Assembly: GCF_019049675.1 (NCBI RefSeq)
Contig: NZ_JAFMOW010000068.1
Coordinates: 248,001-312,000, forward strand
Length of the DNA: 64,000 bases
Direction: 5' to 3'
Origin: Rahnella bonaserana
Lineage (GTDB): Bacteria > Pseudomonadota > Gammaproteobacteria > Enterobacterales > Enterobacteriaceae
The first letter of the stretch is position 1, and each line of letters opens with the position of its first letter. The notes beneath the pieces were generated by a model that did no database searches, had not been told where the DNA came from, and saw only the letters and a list, made by a program, of their open reading frames with translations. The translations under genes and the position numbers were made by a program. Positions 38,710-47,355 of this stretch are shown in pieces.

Positions 38710-40479
38710 ATGAATGCATTGCGCAGAAAGTGGCAGAGCCTGCCGCGCGGCATTGTGGTGTTGATAACGGCGCTGGTTATCTACATTCCATTGTCGTTCA
38801 TCGTGATACAAAGTTTCCTCTCCGCGCCGTTCTTTTCCCCGTCAAAAGAATGGAGCCTCGAATCCTTTGGATTCATCTTCACAGATCCGGATTTCTACAA
38901 GGCGCTGAGAAGCGGCTTTATTCTGGCCTTCGGGCTGGTGGTTATCGCTATTCCGCTCGGCGGGATCCTGGCGTTCCTGATGGTGCGTACGGACTTACCG
39001 GGCAGACGCGTGATTGAGCCGCTGATCCTGGTGCCGATTTTCGTCTCGCCGATGGTATTAGGGTTCGGCTATGTGGTGGCTGCCGGGCCGGTCGGATTCT
39101 TCTCGCTGTGGGCGCAGGCTATTCTTGGTTTCGTGCCGTGGAATATCTACGACATGTCGAGCATCGTGGTGATCGCCGGTCTGACACATGTTCCGCACGC
39201 GTATCTGTATATCTCATCGGCGCTGCGCAGCGTCGGGTCGGACGTCGAAGAAGCCGCGCGAACCGCCGGTGCCTCACCGTTGCAGGTGATGACTGCGGTC
39301 AGTTTGCCGATGGTGCGTCCGTCGATTCTTTACGCCACCGTTTTGCTGTTCTTCCTCGGACTGGAAGTCTTTGGCCTGATGCTGGTGCTGGGTGATCCGG
39401 AAGGCAACATGGTGCTGGCGACCTATCTGTATCAGCTGACCAATAAACTCGGCACGCCGTCTTATCATCTGATGGCCGCTGTCGCTGTGGTGCTGATTTG
39501 TATCACTATTCCGCTGGTCATGTTGCAGCGCCGCCTGATGCGTACCGCCAACCGTTTCGTGACGGTCAAAGGTAAAGCGTCACAGGCACGTGCCTTACCG
39601 CTCGGCAAATGGCGCTGGGTGGCCGGGGCCGTGGTGGCATTCTGGCTGACCGTCACTATCGGCGTTCCGCTGGTGGGCGTGATGCTGCGTGCATTTATCT
39701 CCAACTGGGGCGTCGGTGTCTCCATCTGGGACGAGCTGTCGCTCAACACCTTCCGCACCATCTGGGAACAGCCGAATCTGCTGCGCGCGATCGTCAATTC
39801 CATGGCAATTGGTGTTATCGGCGGCGCACTGGCGGTGGCCTGTTATCTGTTTATCGGCATCGCGATGCACCGTAAACCGGATGGCGTGACGCGATTCCTC
39901 GATTACAGCGTACTGGTGCCGCGCGCAGTGCCGGGGCTGCTGGCCGGTCTGGCCTTCCTGTGGGTATTCCTTTTCCTGCCGATGTGGCTCGATAACGCGC
40001 TCAAATCCGGCTGGCTTTCCGGCATGCCCTGGTCGCAATGGCTGCGCGATAACCTGGTGGTCTGGCTGCGTTCCTTGCGCAGCACGATTTTCAGCGTCTG
40101 GCTGGCGTATACCGTGGTGTGGATGGCGTATGGTCTGCGGCTGATATCCTCGACGTTGTTGCAGGTCGGGCCGGAGCTGGAAGAGGCGGCGCGCAGTACC
40201 GGTGCGACCCGCGGGCAGATCACCCGTCACGTTACGATCCCGCTGTCGCGTTACGGTCTGATTGGTTCCTGGCTGCTGATGTTCCTGATTTTCGAGCGCG
40301 AATATTCCACCGGTGTGTATCTGCTTTCACCGGGTACGGAAACCATCGGCTCGATGCTGGTTTCCCTGTGGGCTGCTGGCGCTATTGATATCGTGGCCGC
40401 GCTCTCCTTTATTAACATCCTGCTGGTGGTGTTAGGTCTGGGTATTGCCCTTCGTTTTGGAGTCAAATTACATGATTGA
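38710..40479 (+). CDS. ABC transporter permease, fused double-domain type (AfuB/FbpB-like)
   Basis: Integral membrane subunit, 589 residues, with two tandem binding-protein-dependent permease domains of about six helices each. The two docking loops are visible as EEAARTAGASPLQVM (near residue 180) and EEAARSTGATRGQIT (near 495). It is thus a fused pair that needs no second permease gene. It overlaps the ATPase start by eight bases, so translation is coupled. The substrate is undetermined. Confidence 0.9.
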   Translation: MNALRRKWQSLPRGIVVLITALVIYIPLSFIVIQSFLSAPFFSPSKEWSLESFGFIFTDPDFYKALRSGFILAFGLVVIAIPLGGILAFLMVRTDLPGRRVIEPLILVPIFVSPMVLGFGYVVAAGPVGFFSLWAQAILGFVPWNIYDMSSIVVIAGLTHVPHAYLYISSALRSVGSDVEEAARTAGASPLQVMTAVSLPMVRPSILYATVLLFFLGLEVFGLMLVLGDPEGNMVLATYLYQLTNKLGTPSYHLMAAVAVVLICITIPLVMLQRRLMRTANRFVTVKGKASQARALPLGKWRWVAGAVVAFWLTVTIGVPLVGVMLRAFISNWGVGVSIWDELSLNTFRTIWEQPNLLRAIVNSMAIGVIGGALAVACYLFIGIAMHRKPDGVTRFLDYSVLVPRAVPGLLAGLAFLWVFLFLPMWLDNALKSGWLSGMPWSQWLRDNLVVWLRSLRSTIFSVWLAYTVVWMAYGLRLISSTLLQVGPELEEAARSTGATRGQITRHVTIPLSRYGLIGSWLLMFLIFEREYSTGVYLLSPGTETIGSMLVSLWAAGAIDIVAALSFINILLVVLGLGIALRFGVKLHD

Positions 40480-41539
40480 ATTATCGGTCGACAATCTGCA
40501 CTTAACCTACGGCGATAACCCGGTGTTAAAAGGTGTTTCGATGGATCTGAAACGTGGCGAAGTGGTATCACTGCTCGGTCCTTCGGGCAGCGGAAAAACC
40601 ACCTTACTGCGTGCGGTTGCCGGACTGGAAAAGCCAGTCAAAGGCACCATCGTCATCGGCAAAAATAAGGTCTACGACGGCACACCGCGCAGCGAAATTC
40701 CGGCCGAAGAGCGAAATCTCGGGTTGGTGTTTCAGTCCTACGCCTTGTGGCCGCACAAAACGGTATTTGAGAACGTGGCGTATCCCCTGAAGTTACGCAA
40801 AGTCTCAGCCGGTGAAATCACTCAGCGCGTGCAGGATGTTCTGAATCAGCTGGGGCTCGGGCATCTGGGCAAACGCCATCCGCATCAGCTTTCCGGTGGT
40901 CAGCAGCAGCGCGTGGCGATTGGCCGAGCGCTGGTCTACAACCCGCCCGTGATTTTGCTCGACGAGCCGCTGTCGAACCTCGATGCCAAACTGCGTGAGG
41001 AAGCCCGGGTGTTCCTGCGCGAACTGATCATCAAACTGGGGCTGTCGGCGCTGATGGTGACGCACGACCAGAATGAAGCGATGGCGATTTCCGACCGCAT
41101 TTTGCTGCTCAACAATGGCAAGATCGAACAGCAGGGCACGCCGCAGGAAATGTACGGCTCGCCGAAAACGCTGTTTACCGCAGAGTTTATGGGCAGCAAT
41201 AACCGTCTGCATGGCAAAGTCACCGAAGTGCGCGACGGCAAAGCGCGCATCGAAGGCAGTGGCTGGGTGCTGTGGGGACAGGCGGGAGAGGGCGTGCAGG
41301 CCGGGCAGGAAGGCACGGCAGTGATCCGCGTCGAACGCGTGGTGCTGGCTGAAGGGCCGGGCGAGAATCAGCTGGAATTACCCCTGCTGACCAGCATGTA
41401 TCTTGGTGACCGCTGGGAATATCTGTTCCGCACGGCGGGCGATGATTTTGTCATTCGCGCGTACGGCACCGATGTGCGCGATCCGCAGCATTGTCATCTG
41501 AAATTACCTGAACAGCATGTGTGGATCTTTCCCAAATAA
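40472..41539 (+). CDS. ABC transporter ATP-binding protein (AfuC/FbpC-like)
   Basis: ATPase of the importer, 355 residues from the ATG at 40472. That start has GGAG nine bases upstream and begins MIELSVDNLHLTYGDNP. Walker A is LGPSGSGKTT, the signature LSGGQQQRVAIGRAL, and Walker B VILLDEPLSNLDAKLR. A C-terminal TOBE-type regulatory domain starts near 240, as in CUT1/FbpC-class ATPases. The stop codon overlaps the terminal inverted repeat of the downstream ERIC element. Confidence 0.92.
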   Translation: MIELSVDNLHLTYGDNPVLKGVSMDLKRGEVVSLLGPSGSGKTTLLRAVAGLEKPVKGTIVIGKNKVYDGTPRSEIPAEERNLGLVFQSYALWPHKTVFENVAYPLKLRKVSAGEITQRVQDVLNQLGLGHLGKRHPHQLSGGQQQRVAIGRALVYNPPVILLDEPLSNLDAKLREEARVFLRELIIKLGLSALMVTHDQNEAMAISDRILLLNNGKIEQQGTPQEMYGSPKTLFTAEFMGSNNRLHGKVTEVRDGKARIEGSGWVLWGQAGEGVQAGQEGTAVIRVERVVLAEGPGENQLELPLLTSMYLGDRWEYLFRTAGDDFVIRAYGTDVRDPQHCHLKLPEQHVWIFPK

Positions 41540-41664
41540 TACCCGTCATACTTAAAGCTGCAGGTGCGTTGGCTGCGCTCAGGGACCCGAATCACTTACT
41601 TATGTAAGCTCATCGGGATCCCATCGCTTGCCGCCTTCCTGCAGCTTCAATTATTTAGGGTATT
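41538..41664. repeat. ERIC element, copy 3, with perfect terminal inverted repeat
   Basis: 127 bases bounded by AATACCC and GGGTATT. The core TCACTTACTTATGTAAGCTC is the exact canonical ERIC core. It begins inside the stop codon of the ABC ATPase gene (41537-41539) and ends 87 bases before the chemoreceptor start. Confidence 0.92.
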
Positions 41665-41750
41665 ACCGGAAGTCAGACAGTTTATTGAAATATTTCTGTC
41701 ATTTCCCGCGCGTAAAATTCTGCTTCCTGTTTAAATAATGCAGAATAATC

Positions 41751-43376
41751 ATGATATTAACCTCTCGTTCACTTACGGGTAAGATGCCATTCAATAGATT
41801 GTTTCGATCTGGTTTCATCAAACGTCCACGGGGCATACTTTTTGGGGTAATTTGCGTTATCGCCCTGTTTTCTGCTTTACAGATTTTCTCCACCGTCGTG
41901 CTCACCAAAATACTTCAGGATGCGCGAAACAACGTGATCGCTACCGAAAGTTTGCGTCAGCAACAAGCCGTGATGGATAAAGCCCGTATGGAATTGCTGA
42001 TGGCCAGTGACAAACTCAACCGCGCCGGTATTTATTACATGCAGGATAAAGAAACCGGCTCGGTCGGCAGCTGGAACAGCCTGATGGAAGAATCGCTCGG
42101 TTCGCTGACGGCGTCTCAGAAGGCGTTTACCCGGTTTCAGGAGATGACCAAAAACAGCAGCCAGGCCGCGACGGAACTTAAAGCCAGCTACCAGATGTTT
42201 TTTGACGGGCTGCGTGAACAGGCCGATGGCCTGCAAAAAAATAACAATATCGACTCCTTCTTTGAAGTGCCGGTTCAGGCGTTTCAGGATGACTTCAGTC
42301 AGAAATATTATGCTTATCTGGCAGTGAATGAACATACGGCGGTGTCGCTCAGCGACCGGTTGCTGAATGCTTTGTCACAGGCAAAAACCCTGTTCATGGG
42401 CGCGCTGATAATACTGGCGGTGATCGCGGTGCTGGTCTGGCGCGGGGTGGCGGCGTGGATTATCCGACCGCTGCAACGCATGATTGGTCACATCAGCGTA
42501 CTGGCCGCCGGGGATTTATCACAGGACGTTGAAGACGACAACGCGCGGGTGATTGAAGTCCGTGAGCTGGGCATCAGCCTGCGTAATATGCAGCGCGGTC
42601 TGCAAAAACTGGTCAGCGAAGTGCGTGACGCCTCGGCGCATATCATGCTGAACATTGACCAGATGGCAAAAGGCAACGAAGAATTGTCGGCGCAGGCGGC
42701 GATTCAGAGCGAAGAACTGCGCGCCGCCACCGAACACATCACCCATCTCAACGAACGCGTGAAAGAGAACGCGGCCCATGCGCAGCAGGCCACCCGACAG
42801 GCTGAGCAGGCGAAAGGCGTGGCGACCCGTGGCGGCGAAGTGATGGGACAGGTGGATATGGCGATGAAAGAGATCGTCAGCCAGTCGTCAGAAATGAGCA
42901 GTATTGTCTCAATGATTGACGGTGTGGCGTTCCAGACCAATATTCTGGCGCTCAACGCCGCGATTGAAGCGGCGCACGCCGGTCAGCACGGACGCGGTTT
43001 TGCCGTGGTGGCAAAAGAAATCGGCCTGCTGGCGCAAAAGAGCAGTCATTCAACGCGCGGTATTCATCAGCTGATTGATGATTCCGTGCAACAGATTGGT
43101 CGCGGATCGGCGTCTGTGTCGGTGCTGAGTCAGAGCCTGGAGGAGATTATCCACATCTTCAGCGGACTGAGTGCGCTGGTGAGTGAGATTTCAGAGGCGA
43201 CATTGTATCAGGGACAAAGTGTTCACGATGTCTCCGAACGCATCACCGCGCTGAATCAGGTGACTTTGCAAAACGGCAAACTGGCCGATCATGCGGCGGC
43301 ATCTTCCCAGCAGTTGCTGGATCAGTCGCAGCGGCTGGAAAAGGCCGTCGCGCGCTTTGCCCTGACGGCGGCCTGA
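41751..43376 (+). CDS. Methyl-accepting chemotaxis protein with divergent signalling tip
   Basis: Transmembrane chemoreceptor, 541 residues. TM1 is at about 29-51 (ILFGVICVIALFSALQIF), a four-helix periplasmic Tar-like sensor runs to about 210, TM2 is at about 213-235, followed by a HAMP domain and a long coiled coil. The tip reads VAFQTNILALNAA then IEAAHAGQHGRGF, where the near-universal form is EAARAGEQGRGF, and AKEIGLLAQKS instead of GEVRNLAQRS. There is no C-terminal NWETF-type pentapeptide. The first ATG lacks a clear ribosome site; an ATG 11 codons in is possible. Confidence 0.92.
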   Translation: MILTSRSLTGKMPFNRLFRSGFIKRPRGILFGVICVIALFSALQIFSTVVLTKILQDARNNVIATESLRQQQAVMDKARMELLMASDKLNRAGIYYMQDKETGSVGSWNSLMEESLGSLTASQKAFTRFQEMTKNSSQAATELKASYQMFFDGLREQADGLQKNNNIDSFFEVPVQAFQDDFSQKYYAYLAVNEHTAVSLSDRLLNALSQAKTLFMGALIILAVIAVLVWRGVAAWIIRPLQRMIGHISVLAAGDLSQDVEDDNARVIEVRELGISLRNMQRGLQKLVSEVRDASAHIMLNIDQMAKGNEELSAQAAIQSEELRAATEHITHLNERVKENAAHAQQATRQAEQAKGVATRGGEVMGQVDMAMKEIVSQSSEMSSIVSMIDGVAFQTNILALNAAIEAAHAGQHGRGFAVVAKEIGLLAQKSSHSTRGIHQLIDDSVQQIGRGSASVSVLSQSLEEIIHIFSGLSALVSEISEATLYQGQSVHDVSERITALNQVTLQNGKLADHAAASSQQLLDQSQRLEKAVARFALTAA

Positions 43377-43441
43377 GGCTTGACAGACACGCTGCCGCCA
43401 GACAAATTGTGACATTACATCAGTCACCTGGAAGATTTTGA

Positions 43442-43918
43442 ATGGTCATCAACGGGCTGGAGATTTGTTCGCTGGCAGAAAATACGGAGCATATTCCCGC
43501 GATTTCACAACTGCTCAACGAAGAATGGTCGTCGTTCGCTCACTGGGCGGAACCGGCGCGGATCGGTGAGCGGTTGCGGACGCGGATAAGCAACGACACC
43601 CGGGAATTCACGCTGGTGGCGTTCGCGGATAAACAGACGATTGCCGGAACGGCCAGTGTGATCCGTTATGAGCTGGATGACCACCCGGGGCGGGAATACT
43701 GGCTGGGCGAAGTGTTTACCTGTGCCGGTATGCGCGGAAAGGGCATCGGCAGTGCGCTGGTCAAAGCCTGCATTCAGAAAGCGAAAGCGGCGGGCATTGA
43801 CGCTTTGTGGCTCTATACACCGGATCAGCAGGCGTTGTACGCCCGGCTGGGCTGGCAGGAAGCCGAACAGCGCGAGCAGGCCGGCGAGCAGGTGACGGTG
43901 ATGAAACTGCCACTCTGA
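43442..43918 (+). CDS. GNAT-family N-acetyltransferase
   Basis: Acyl-CoA N-acetyltransferase of 158 residues. The acetyl-CoA pyrophosphate loop is MRGKGIGSALVKAC (about residues 98-111), followed by the family's ALWLYTPDQQALYARLGW. The N-terminus is EICSLAENTEHIPAISQLL. The substrate cannot be inferred. It lies 65 bases after the chemoreceptor on the same strand and converges with the cupin gene. Confidence 0.88.
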   Translation: MVINGLEICSLAENTEHIPAISQLLNEEWSSFAHWAEPARIGERLRTRISNDTREFTLVAFADKQTIAGTASVIRYELDDHPGREYWLGEVFTCAGMRGKGIGSALVKACIQKAKAAGIDALWLYTPDQQALYARLGWQEAEQREQAGEQVTVMKLPL

Positions 43919-43945
43919 AAGCCATTTTATCTCTCAGGCGGCCGG

Positions 43946-44545
43946 TTATTTCTGATGCCACACCAGCATGCTGCCTTCACTGTGTCCGGTTACCGGATCT
44001 GTTGCAGGCAGCGGTACGGCATTTACCGCTTTTGTGCGTGCTGCCAGTTGCGGCAGTTCATCATGACAAAGGTCAGCTTTCACTTGCGGCGGATACGCGC
44101 CGACCAGCATGAAATCTTCATCAGCGGAAATCTGTTTATGGCCGATCCCGGCCGGAAGCAACAGTACATCCCCGACTTTCACTTCGATGATCTTGCCGTG
44201 CTCGCCACCCAGTTGCAGCTTTGCGCTACCGGCATAAACACCCAGCACTTCATGAGTGTTGGAGTGAAAATGCGTAAAGGTATACACCGGATAACGCCAC
44301 TGCGGCGGCCAGCCGTTGGTGCGGAAAAGATGTTCGAGGTATTCGGCATTATCGGCGGTATCGGGGGGAATGACACGGTGATAAATCAGCACCGGCAATG
44401 CGTTATTCGGCACACCGCCGTCGGGTTTATTAATCAGCAATGTATCCATAGCAACCTCTCTGGCAGTCGCGAAGGCCATATGTGGCATCGGCATCAGGGC
44501 GAGCACGCCCAGCAAAGTAACAAACCGGCGTCGGTCCAACAGCAT
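43946..44545 (-). CDS. Cupin-domain protein (YjlB-like) with Tat signal peptide
   Basis: 199-residue protein starting at the ATG at 44545, nine bases after AAGGAG; a TTG eight codons upstream lies over that ribosome site and is unlikely. The N-terminus LDRRRFVTLLGVLALMPM is a twin-arginine signal, with cleavage near AFA. The mature part has a YjlB-type cupin: LIYHRVIPPD, then cupin motif FTHFHSNTHEVLGVYAG and the second motif VLLLPAGIGHKQ. Export via Tat suggests a folded, metal-bound periplasmic protein. The reaction is unknown. Confidence 0.87.
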   Translation of the reverse strand: MLLDRRRFVTLLGVLALMPMPHMAFATAREVAMDTLLINKPDGGVPNNALPVLIYHRVIPPDTADNAEYLEHLFRTNGWPPQWRYPVYTFTHFHSNTHEVLGVYAGSAKLQLGGEHGKIIEVKVGDVLLLPAGIGHKQISADEDFMLVGAYPPQVKADLCHDELPQLAARTKAVNAVPLPATDPVTGHSEGSMLVWHQK

Positions 44546-44758
44546 CAGGCATGGCTCCTTATCGCGCAATCAATGGCTTACCTCTTTCATGTATAGAACA
44601 AAAAAACCTGAAAATCCTGTTTTTGGAAACATAAAAAGAGTTGAGAAAGAATTGATAAAGACGGGAGCAGGCAAGGGCGGTGGTTATCAGAAAAAACTTA
44701 AAATCTGTAGCAATCAACATATAAAAGTCATATTGGCTGGCGAAATCCTTTATGTCCT

Positions 44759-44768
44759 CTATGCTTAA
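44759..44768 (+). promoter_or_regulatory. Candidate sigma-S type -10 element of osmE
   Basis: CTATGCTTAA resembles the RpoS extended -10 consensus CTATACTTAA with one change. The same 10 bases occur before the 64-residue gene at 47107. No well-spaced -35 was found, which is common for RpoS promoters. Confidence 0.5.
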
Positions 44769-44799
44769 CAATACAAAAAGTACTCAGGAGGAGAAGTTT

Positions 44800-45132
44800 A
44801 TGAATAAGAAAATGTTACTTGTGGTTGCTACAGCTGTTTCTGTATTAGCAGGGTGTCAGACTTACGATCGCGCAGCAAGCTACGTCAAAGAGCCGGTCGT
44901 CAGCGATGTTAAAGTCGGTATGACCAAATCTCAGGTTCGTGCGATTGCAGGGCCGCCATCGACTGAAGCCACGCTTATCCATGCTAAAGGGACTTGCCAG
45001 ACTTATGCGGTTGCTCCGCGTGATGGTAAAGCTCAGACCTACTTTGTTAGCTATAACGACACCGGTCATGTCATGAACAAAGGTTACCAGAGCTGTTCAG
45101 ACTACGATAAAGACCCGCAGGCTGCTCAGTAA
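44800..45132 (+). CDS. osmE: Osmotically inducible lipoprotein OsmE
   Basis: SmpA/OmlA-like small lipoprotein, 110 residues (E. coli 112). The signal peptide ends in lipobox VLAGC (Cys near residue 20). The core VSDVKVGMTKSQVRAIAGPP and TCQTYAVAPRDGKAQTYFV matches OsmE. The ATG at 44800 follows AGGAGGAG. A stationary-phase-like -10 element lies 34-41 bases upstream. In E. coli osmE is induced by high osmolarity and in stationary phase. Confidence 0.93.
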   Translation: MNKKMLLVVATAVSVLAGCQTYDRAASYVKEPVVSDVKVGMTKSQVRAIAGPPSTEATLIHAKGTCQTYAVAPRDGKAQTYFVSYNDTGHVMNKGYQSCSDYDKDPQAAQ

Positions 45133-45150
45133 CGCTGTATTGATTTAGCG

Positions 45151-45174
45151 CCTTCCCCTCGTGAGAGGGGAAGG
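45151..45174. other. Strong hairpin without T-run between osmE and cvrA
   Basis: CCTTCCCCTC-gtga-GAGGGGAAGG, a perfect 10-bp stem between convergent stop codons. Neither strand has a following T-tract, so it may stabilise 3' ends rather than terminate. Confidence 0.6.
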
Positions 45175-45184
45175 GGTACGGAAT

Positions 45185-46912
45185 TTAAGCCTTTTGCGTC
45201 ACAATTCTCACGCCCACTTTACTCACCTGATTACCGTCCATTTCCGCGATCGTCCACGTCAGCCCGTCCCATTCGATATGGTCACCGATCACCGGTTCGC
45301 CACCGAGCAGTCTGATCACGAAATGTCCCAGGGTTTGCGACTGATCGACACCCTCTTCCAGATTCAGACCATAAAGCTGTGAAATCGCATCCAGCGGCGC
45401 GTCTGCCTGCAGGATAAAGTCACCGAAGAAGCGGTCATCCAGCACCACTTTATTGCTGTCGCTGAACAGTTTACCCAGCTCCGGCAGATCCTTTTCCTGT
45501 CCGATTACACACAGAATATCGCCTTCTTTTAGTCGCGTACTGCCCGTCGGATGCAGCATTTCTTTGCCGCGGAATAATGCCGCAATTCGTGTTGCCTGCG
45601 GCATTTGCAGGTCACGTAACGCCGCGCCGACGCACCATTTGTCCGAGCCCAGCTGATAGATAAATTGTTCCCAGTCGTTATACACGTCGATATCCAGTCC
45701 GACGCGGGAAATCGGCGTGGGCTGTGGCGGTACCAGCACTTTGGCTTTTTTCGCCGCGAAACCCAGAGAGGTGCCCTGAAGCAGCAGAGAGACCAGCACG
45801 ATAAAGAACGCGACATTGAAATACAGCGTGGCGTTAGGCAGCCCGGCCATCATCGGGAACACCGCCAGAATGATGGGTACCGCGCCACGCAGGCCGACCC
45901 ACGAAATAAAGAAGCGTTCGCGCAGGGTAAAGTTTTTGAACGGGATAAGGCTGACAAACACCGACAGCGGACGCGCCAGCAGGATCATCCACAACGAGAG
46001 CGCCAGCGCTGCGATAGCAATCGGCAGCAGATCGCTCGGCGTCAGCAGCAGACCGAGCACCAGGAACATACCAATCTGGCTGAGCCACGCCAGCCCGTCG
46101 AAAGTCTGCAAAATGCCGTGACGGTTGCGGATCGGCATATTGCCGAGCATCAGGCCGCACAGATACACCGCCAGAATGCCGCTGCCTTCCAGGGCCATGG
46201 TGGCGGCGTAAACCAGCAAACCGCCGCTGAACGCCAGTAACGGATACAGTCCGGCTGCCAGCGTAATTTTGTTGATCAGCTTGTGCAGCAGCCAGCCGCC
46301 GCCAACCCCGAAAACAATGCCCAGACCAAACTGGCGCACGACATCCACCACAAACATCAGGCTCAAGCCATGTTCGCCTTTGGAAATCATGTCGATCAGG
46401 GTAATGGTCAGGAATACCGCCATCGGGTCGTTGCTGCCGGATTCAATTTCCAGTGTAGCGCTGACTCGTTCGTTCAGGCCTTTACCGCCGATAAGTGAGA
46501 ACACCGCCGCCGCATCGGTCGAGCCGATAATCGCGCCAATCAGCAAACCCTGCATCAGATTGATATTGAACAGCCACGCGGCAGCCAGGCCGGTCAGACC
46601 GGCGGTTATCAGTACACCGACAGTCGCCAGCGACAGCGCGGGCCATAGTGCCACGCGAAAGGAAGAGGCGCGGGTGCGCATCCCGCCGTCGAGCAAAATA
46701 ACTGCCAGCGCCAGGTTACTGACCAGATAAGCCGCGGGGTAATTATCGAAGGCAATACCGCCAATTCCGTCGACGCCTGCGAGCATGCCGATGGCGAGGA
46801 AAATGACCAAAATAGGGATGCCAAGCTTAGAAGAGAACGAACTGAGCAAAATGCTCGCTGCGACTAACAGGGCGCCAATAAAGAAAAGAGTATTAATCGT
46901 GCTGGCGTCCAA
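45185..46912 (-). CDS. cvrA: K+/H+ antiporter CvrA (NhaP2 family)
   Basis: CPA1-family potassium/proton antiporter, 575 residues (E. coli 578), needed for volume regulation at low osmolarity. The N-terminal 390 residues form about 12-13 membrane segments, with [21 protein letters not shown] and [13 protein letters not shown] carrying the conserved Asp residues. A cytoplasmic TrkA-C domain (about 400-485) and a CorC-like C-terminal domain follow. It converges with osmE. Two osmotic-stress genes are thus side by side. Confidence 0.95.
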   Translation of the reverse strand: MDASTINTLFFIGALLVAASILLSSFSSKLGIPILVIFLAIGMLAGVDGIGGIAFDNYPAAYLVSNLALAVILLDGGMRTRASSFRVALWPALSLATVGVLITAGLTGLAAAWLFNINLMQGLLIGAIIGSTDAAAVFSLIGGKGLNERVSATLEIESGSNDPMAVFLTITLIDMISKGEHGLSLMFVVDVVRQFGLGIVFGVGGGWLLHKLINKITLAAGLYPLLAFSGGLLVYAATMALEGSGILAVYLCGLMLGNMPIRNRHGILQTFDGLAWLSQIGMFLVLGLLLTPSDLLPIAIAALALSLWMILLARPLSVFVSLIPFKNFTLRERFFISWVGLRGAVPIILAVFPMMAGLPNATLYFNVAFFIVLVSLLLQGTSLGFAAKKAKVLVPPQPTPISRVGLDIDVYNDWEQFIYQLGSDKWCVGAALRDLQMPQATRIAALFRGKEMLHPTGSTRLKEGDILCVIGQEKDLPELGKLFSDSNKVVLDDRFFGDFILQADAPLDAISQLYGLNLEEGVDQSQTLGHFVIRLLGGEPVIGDHIEWDGLTWTIAEMDGNQVSKVGVRIVTQKA

Positions 46913-47052
46913 GAGCGTTCTCCTTGTAAGGCATGAGTGGTGCGGGGGCGTACGGTTTCGTCATCAGTGACAAGCACTCTAATTTATCAGGAAAATGAGC
47001 GCGTTGCTGGGCTCATTTAGGATTTTTATTAGTTGCACTTCAGAATAAAAAA

Positions 47053-47062
47053 CTATGCTTAA
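47053..47062 (+). promoter_or_regulatory. Candidate sigma-S type -10 element of the 64-residue gene
   Basis: CTATGCTTAA, identical to the element before osmE. TTGCAC lies 15 bases before the TATGCT hexamer as a possible -35. Confidence 0.45.
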
Positions 47063-47106
47063 AGATGAGCGATGTCCATGCGCAGTTTTTAAAAAAGGAA
47101 ACCATA

Positions 47107-47301
47107 ATGAGTGAATATACCGGTGTACACCGTGAGGTGATGAAAGACGGGGCGATCAAACATGTGCTGATCCGCGATGCGGCTGGCAATGAGCAGTCGA
47201 TTGCGGCAAAAGATTATATTTCGCAGGGGATCGAGCCAGATCTGAATGAGTTGCCCGAAGTGAGCACTGACAGCGAATTCCCGGTCGCGGGCAAAGGCTG
47301 A
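47107..47301 (+). CDS. Small acidic protein of unknown function (64 residues)
   Basis: I do not recognise this gene. The ATG at 47107 follows AAGGA and starts MSEYTGVHREVMKDGAIKHV. It has no signal peptide or membrane segment, is hydrophilic and acidic toward the end (EPDLNELPEVSTDSEF), and ends PVAGKG. Codon use is like its neighbours. The sigma-S-like -10 shared with osmE suggests stress induction. A hairpin without T-run (47326-47346) follows. It probably is a real gene because it has start, ribosome site and promoter in order. Confidence 0.7.
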   Translation: MSEYTGVHREVMKDGAIKHVLIRDAAGNEQSIAAKDYISQGIEPDLNELPEVSTDSEFPVAGKG

Positions 47302-47325
47302 AAATTCGTTTGTTGCAGTTATTCT

Positions 47326-47346
47326 CCCCGCAGAAGTTCTGCGGGG
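47326..47346. other. Perfect hairpin between the small gene and puuB
   Basis: CCCCGCAGAA-g-TTCTGCGGGG between convergent stop codons. There is no T-run on either strand, so a terminator role is uncertain. Confidence 0.5.
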
Positions 47347-47355
47347 ATTGAGGTT

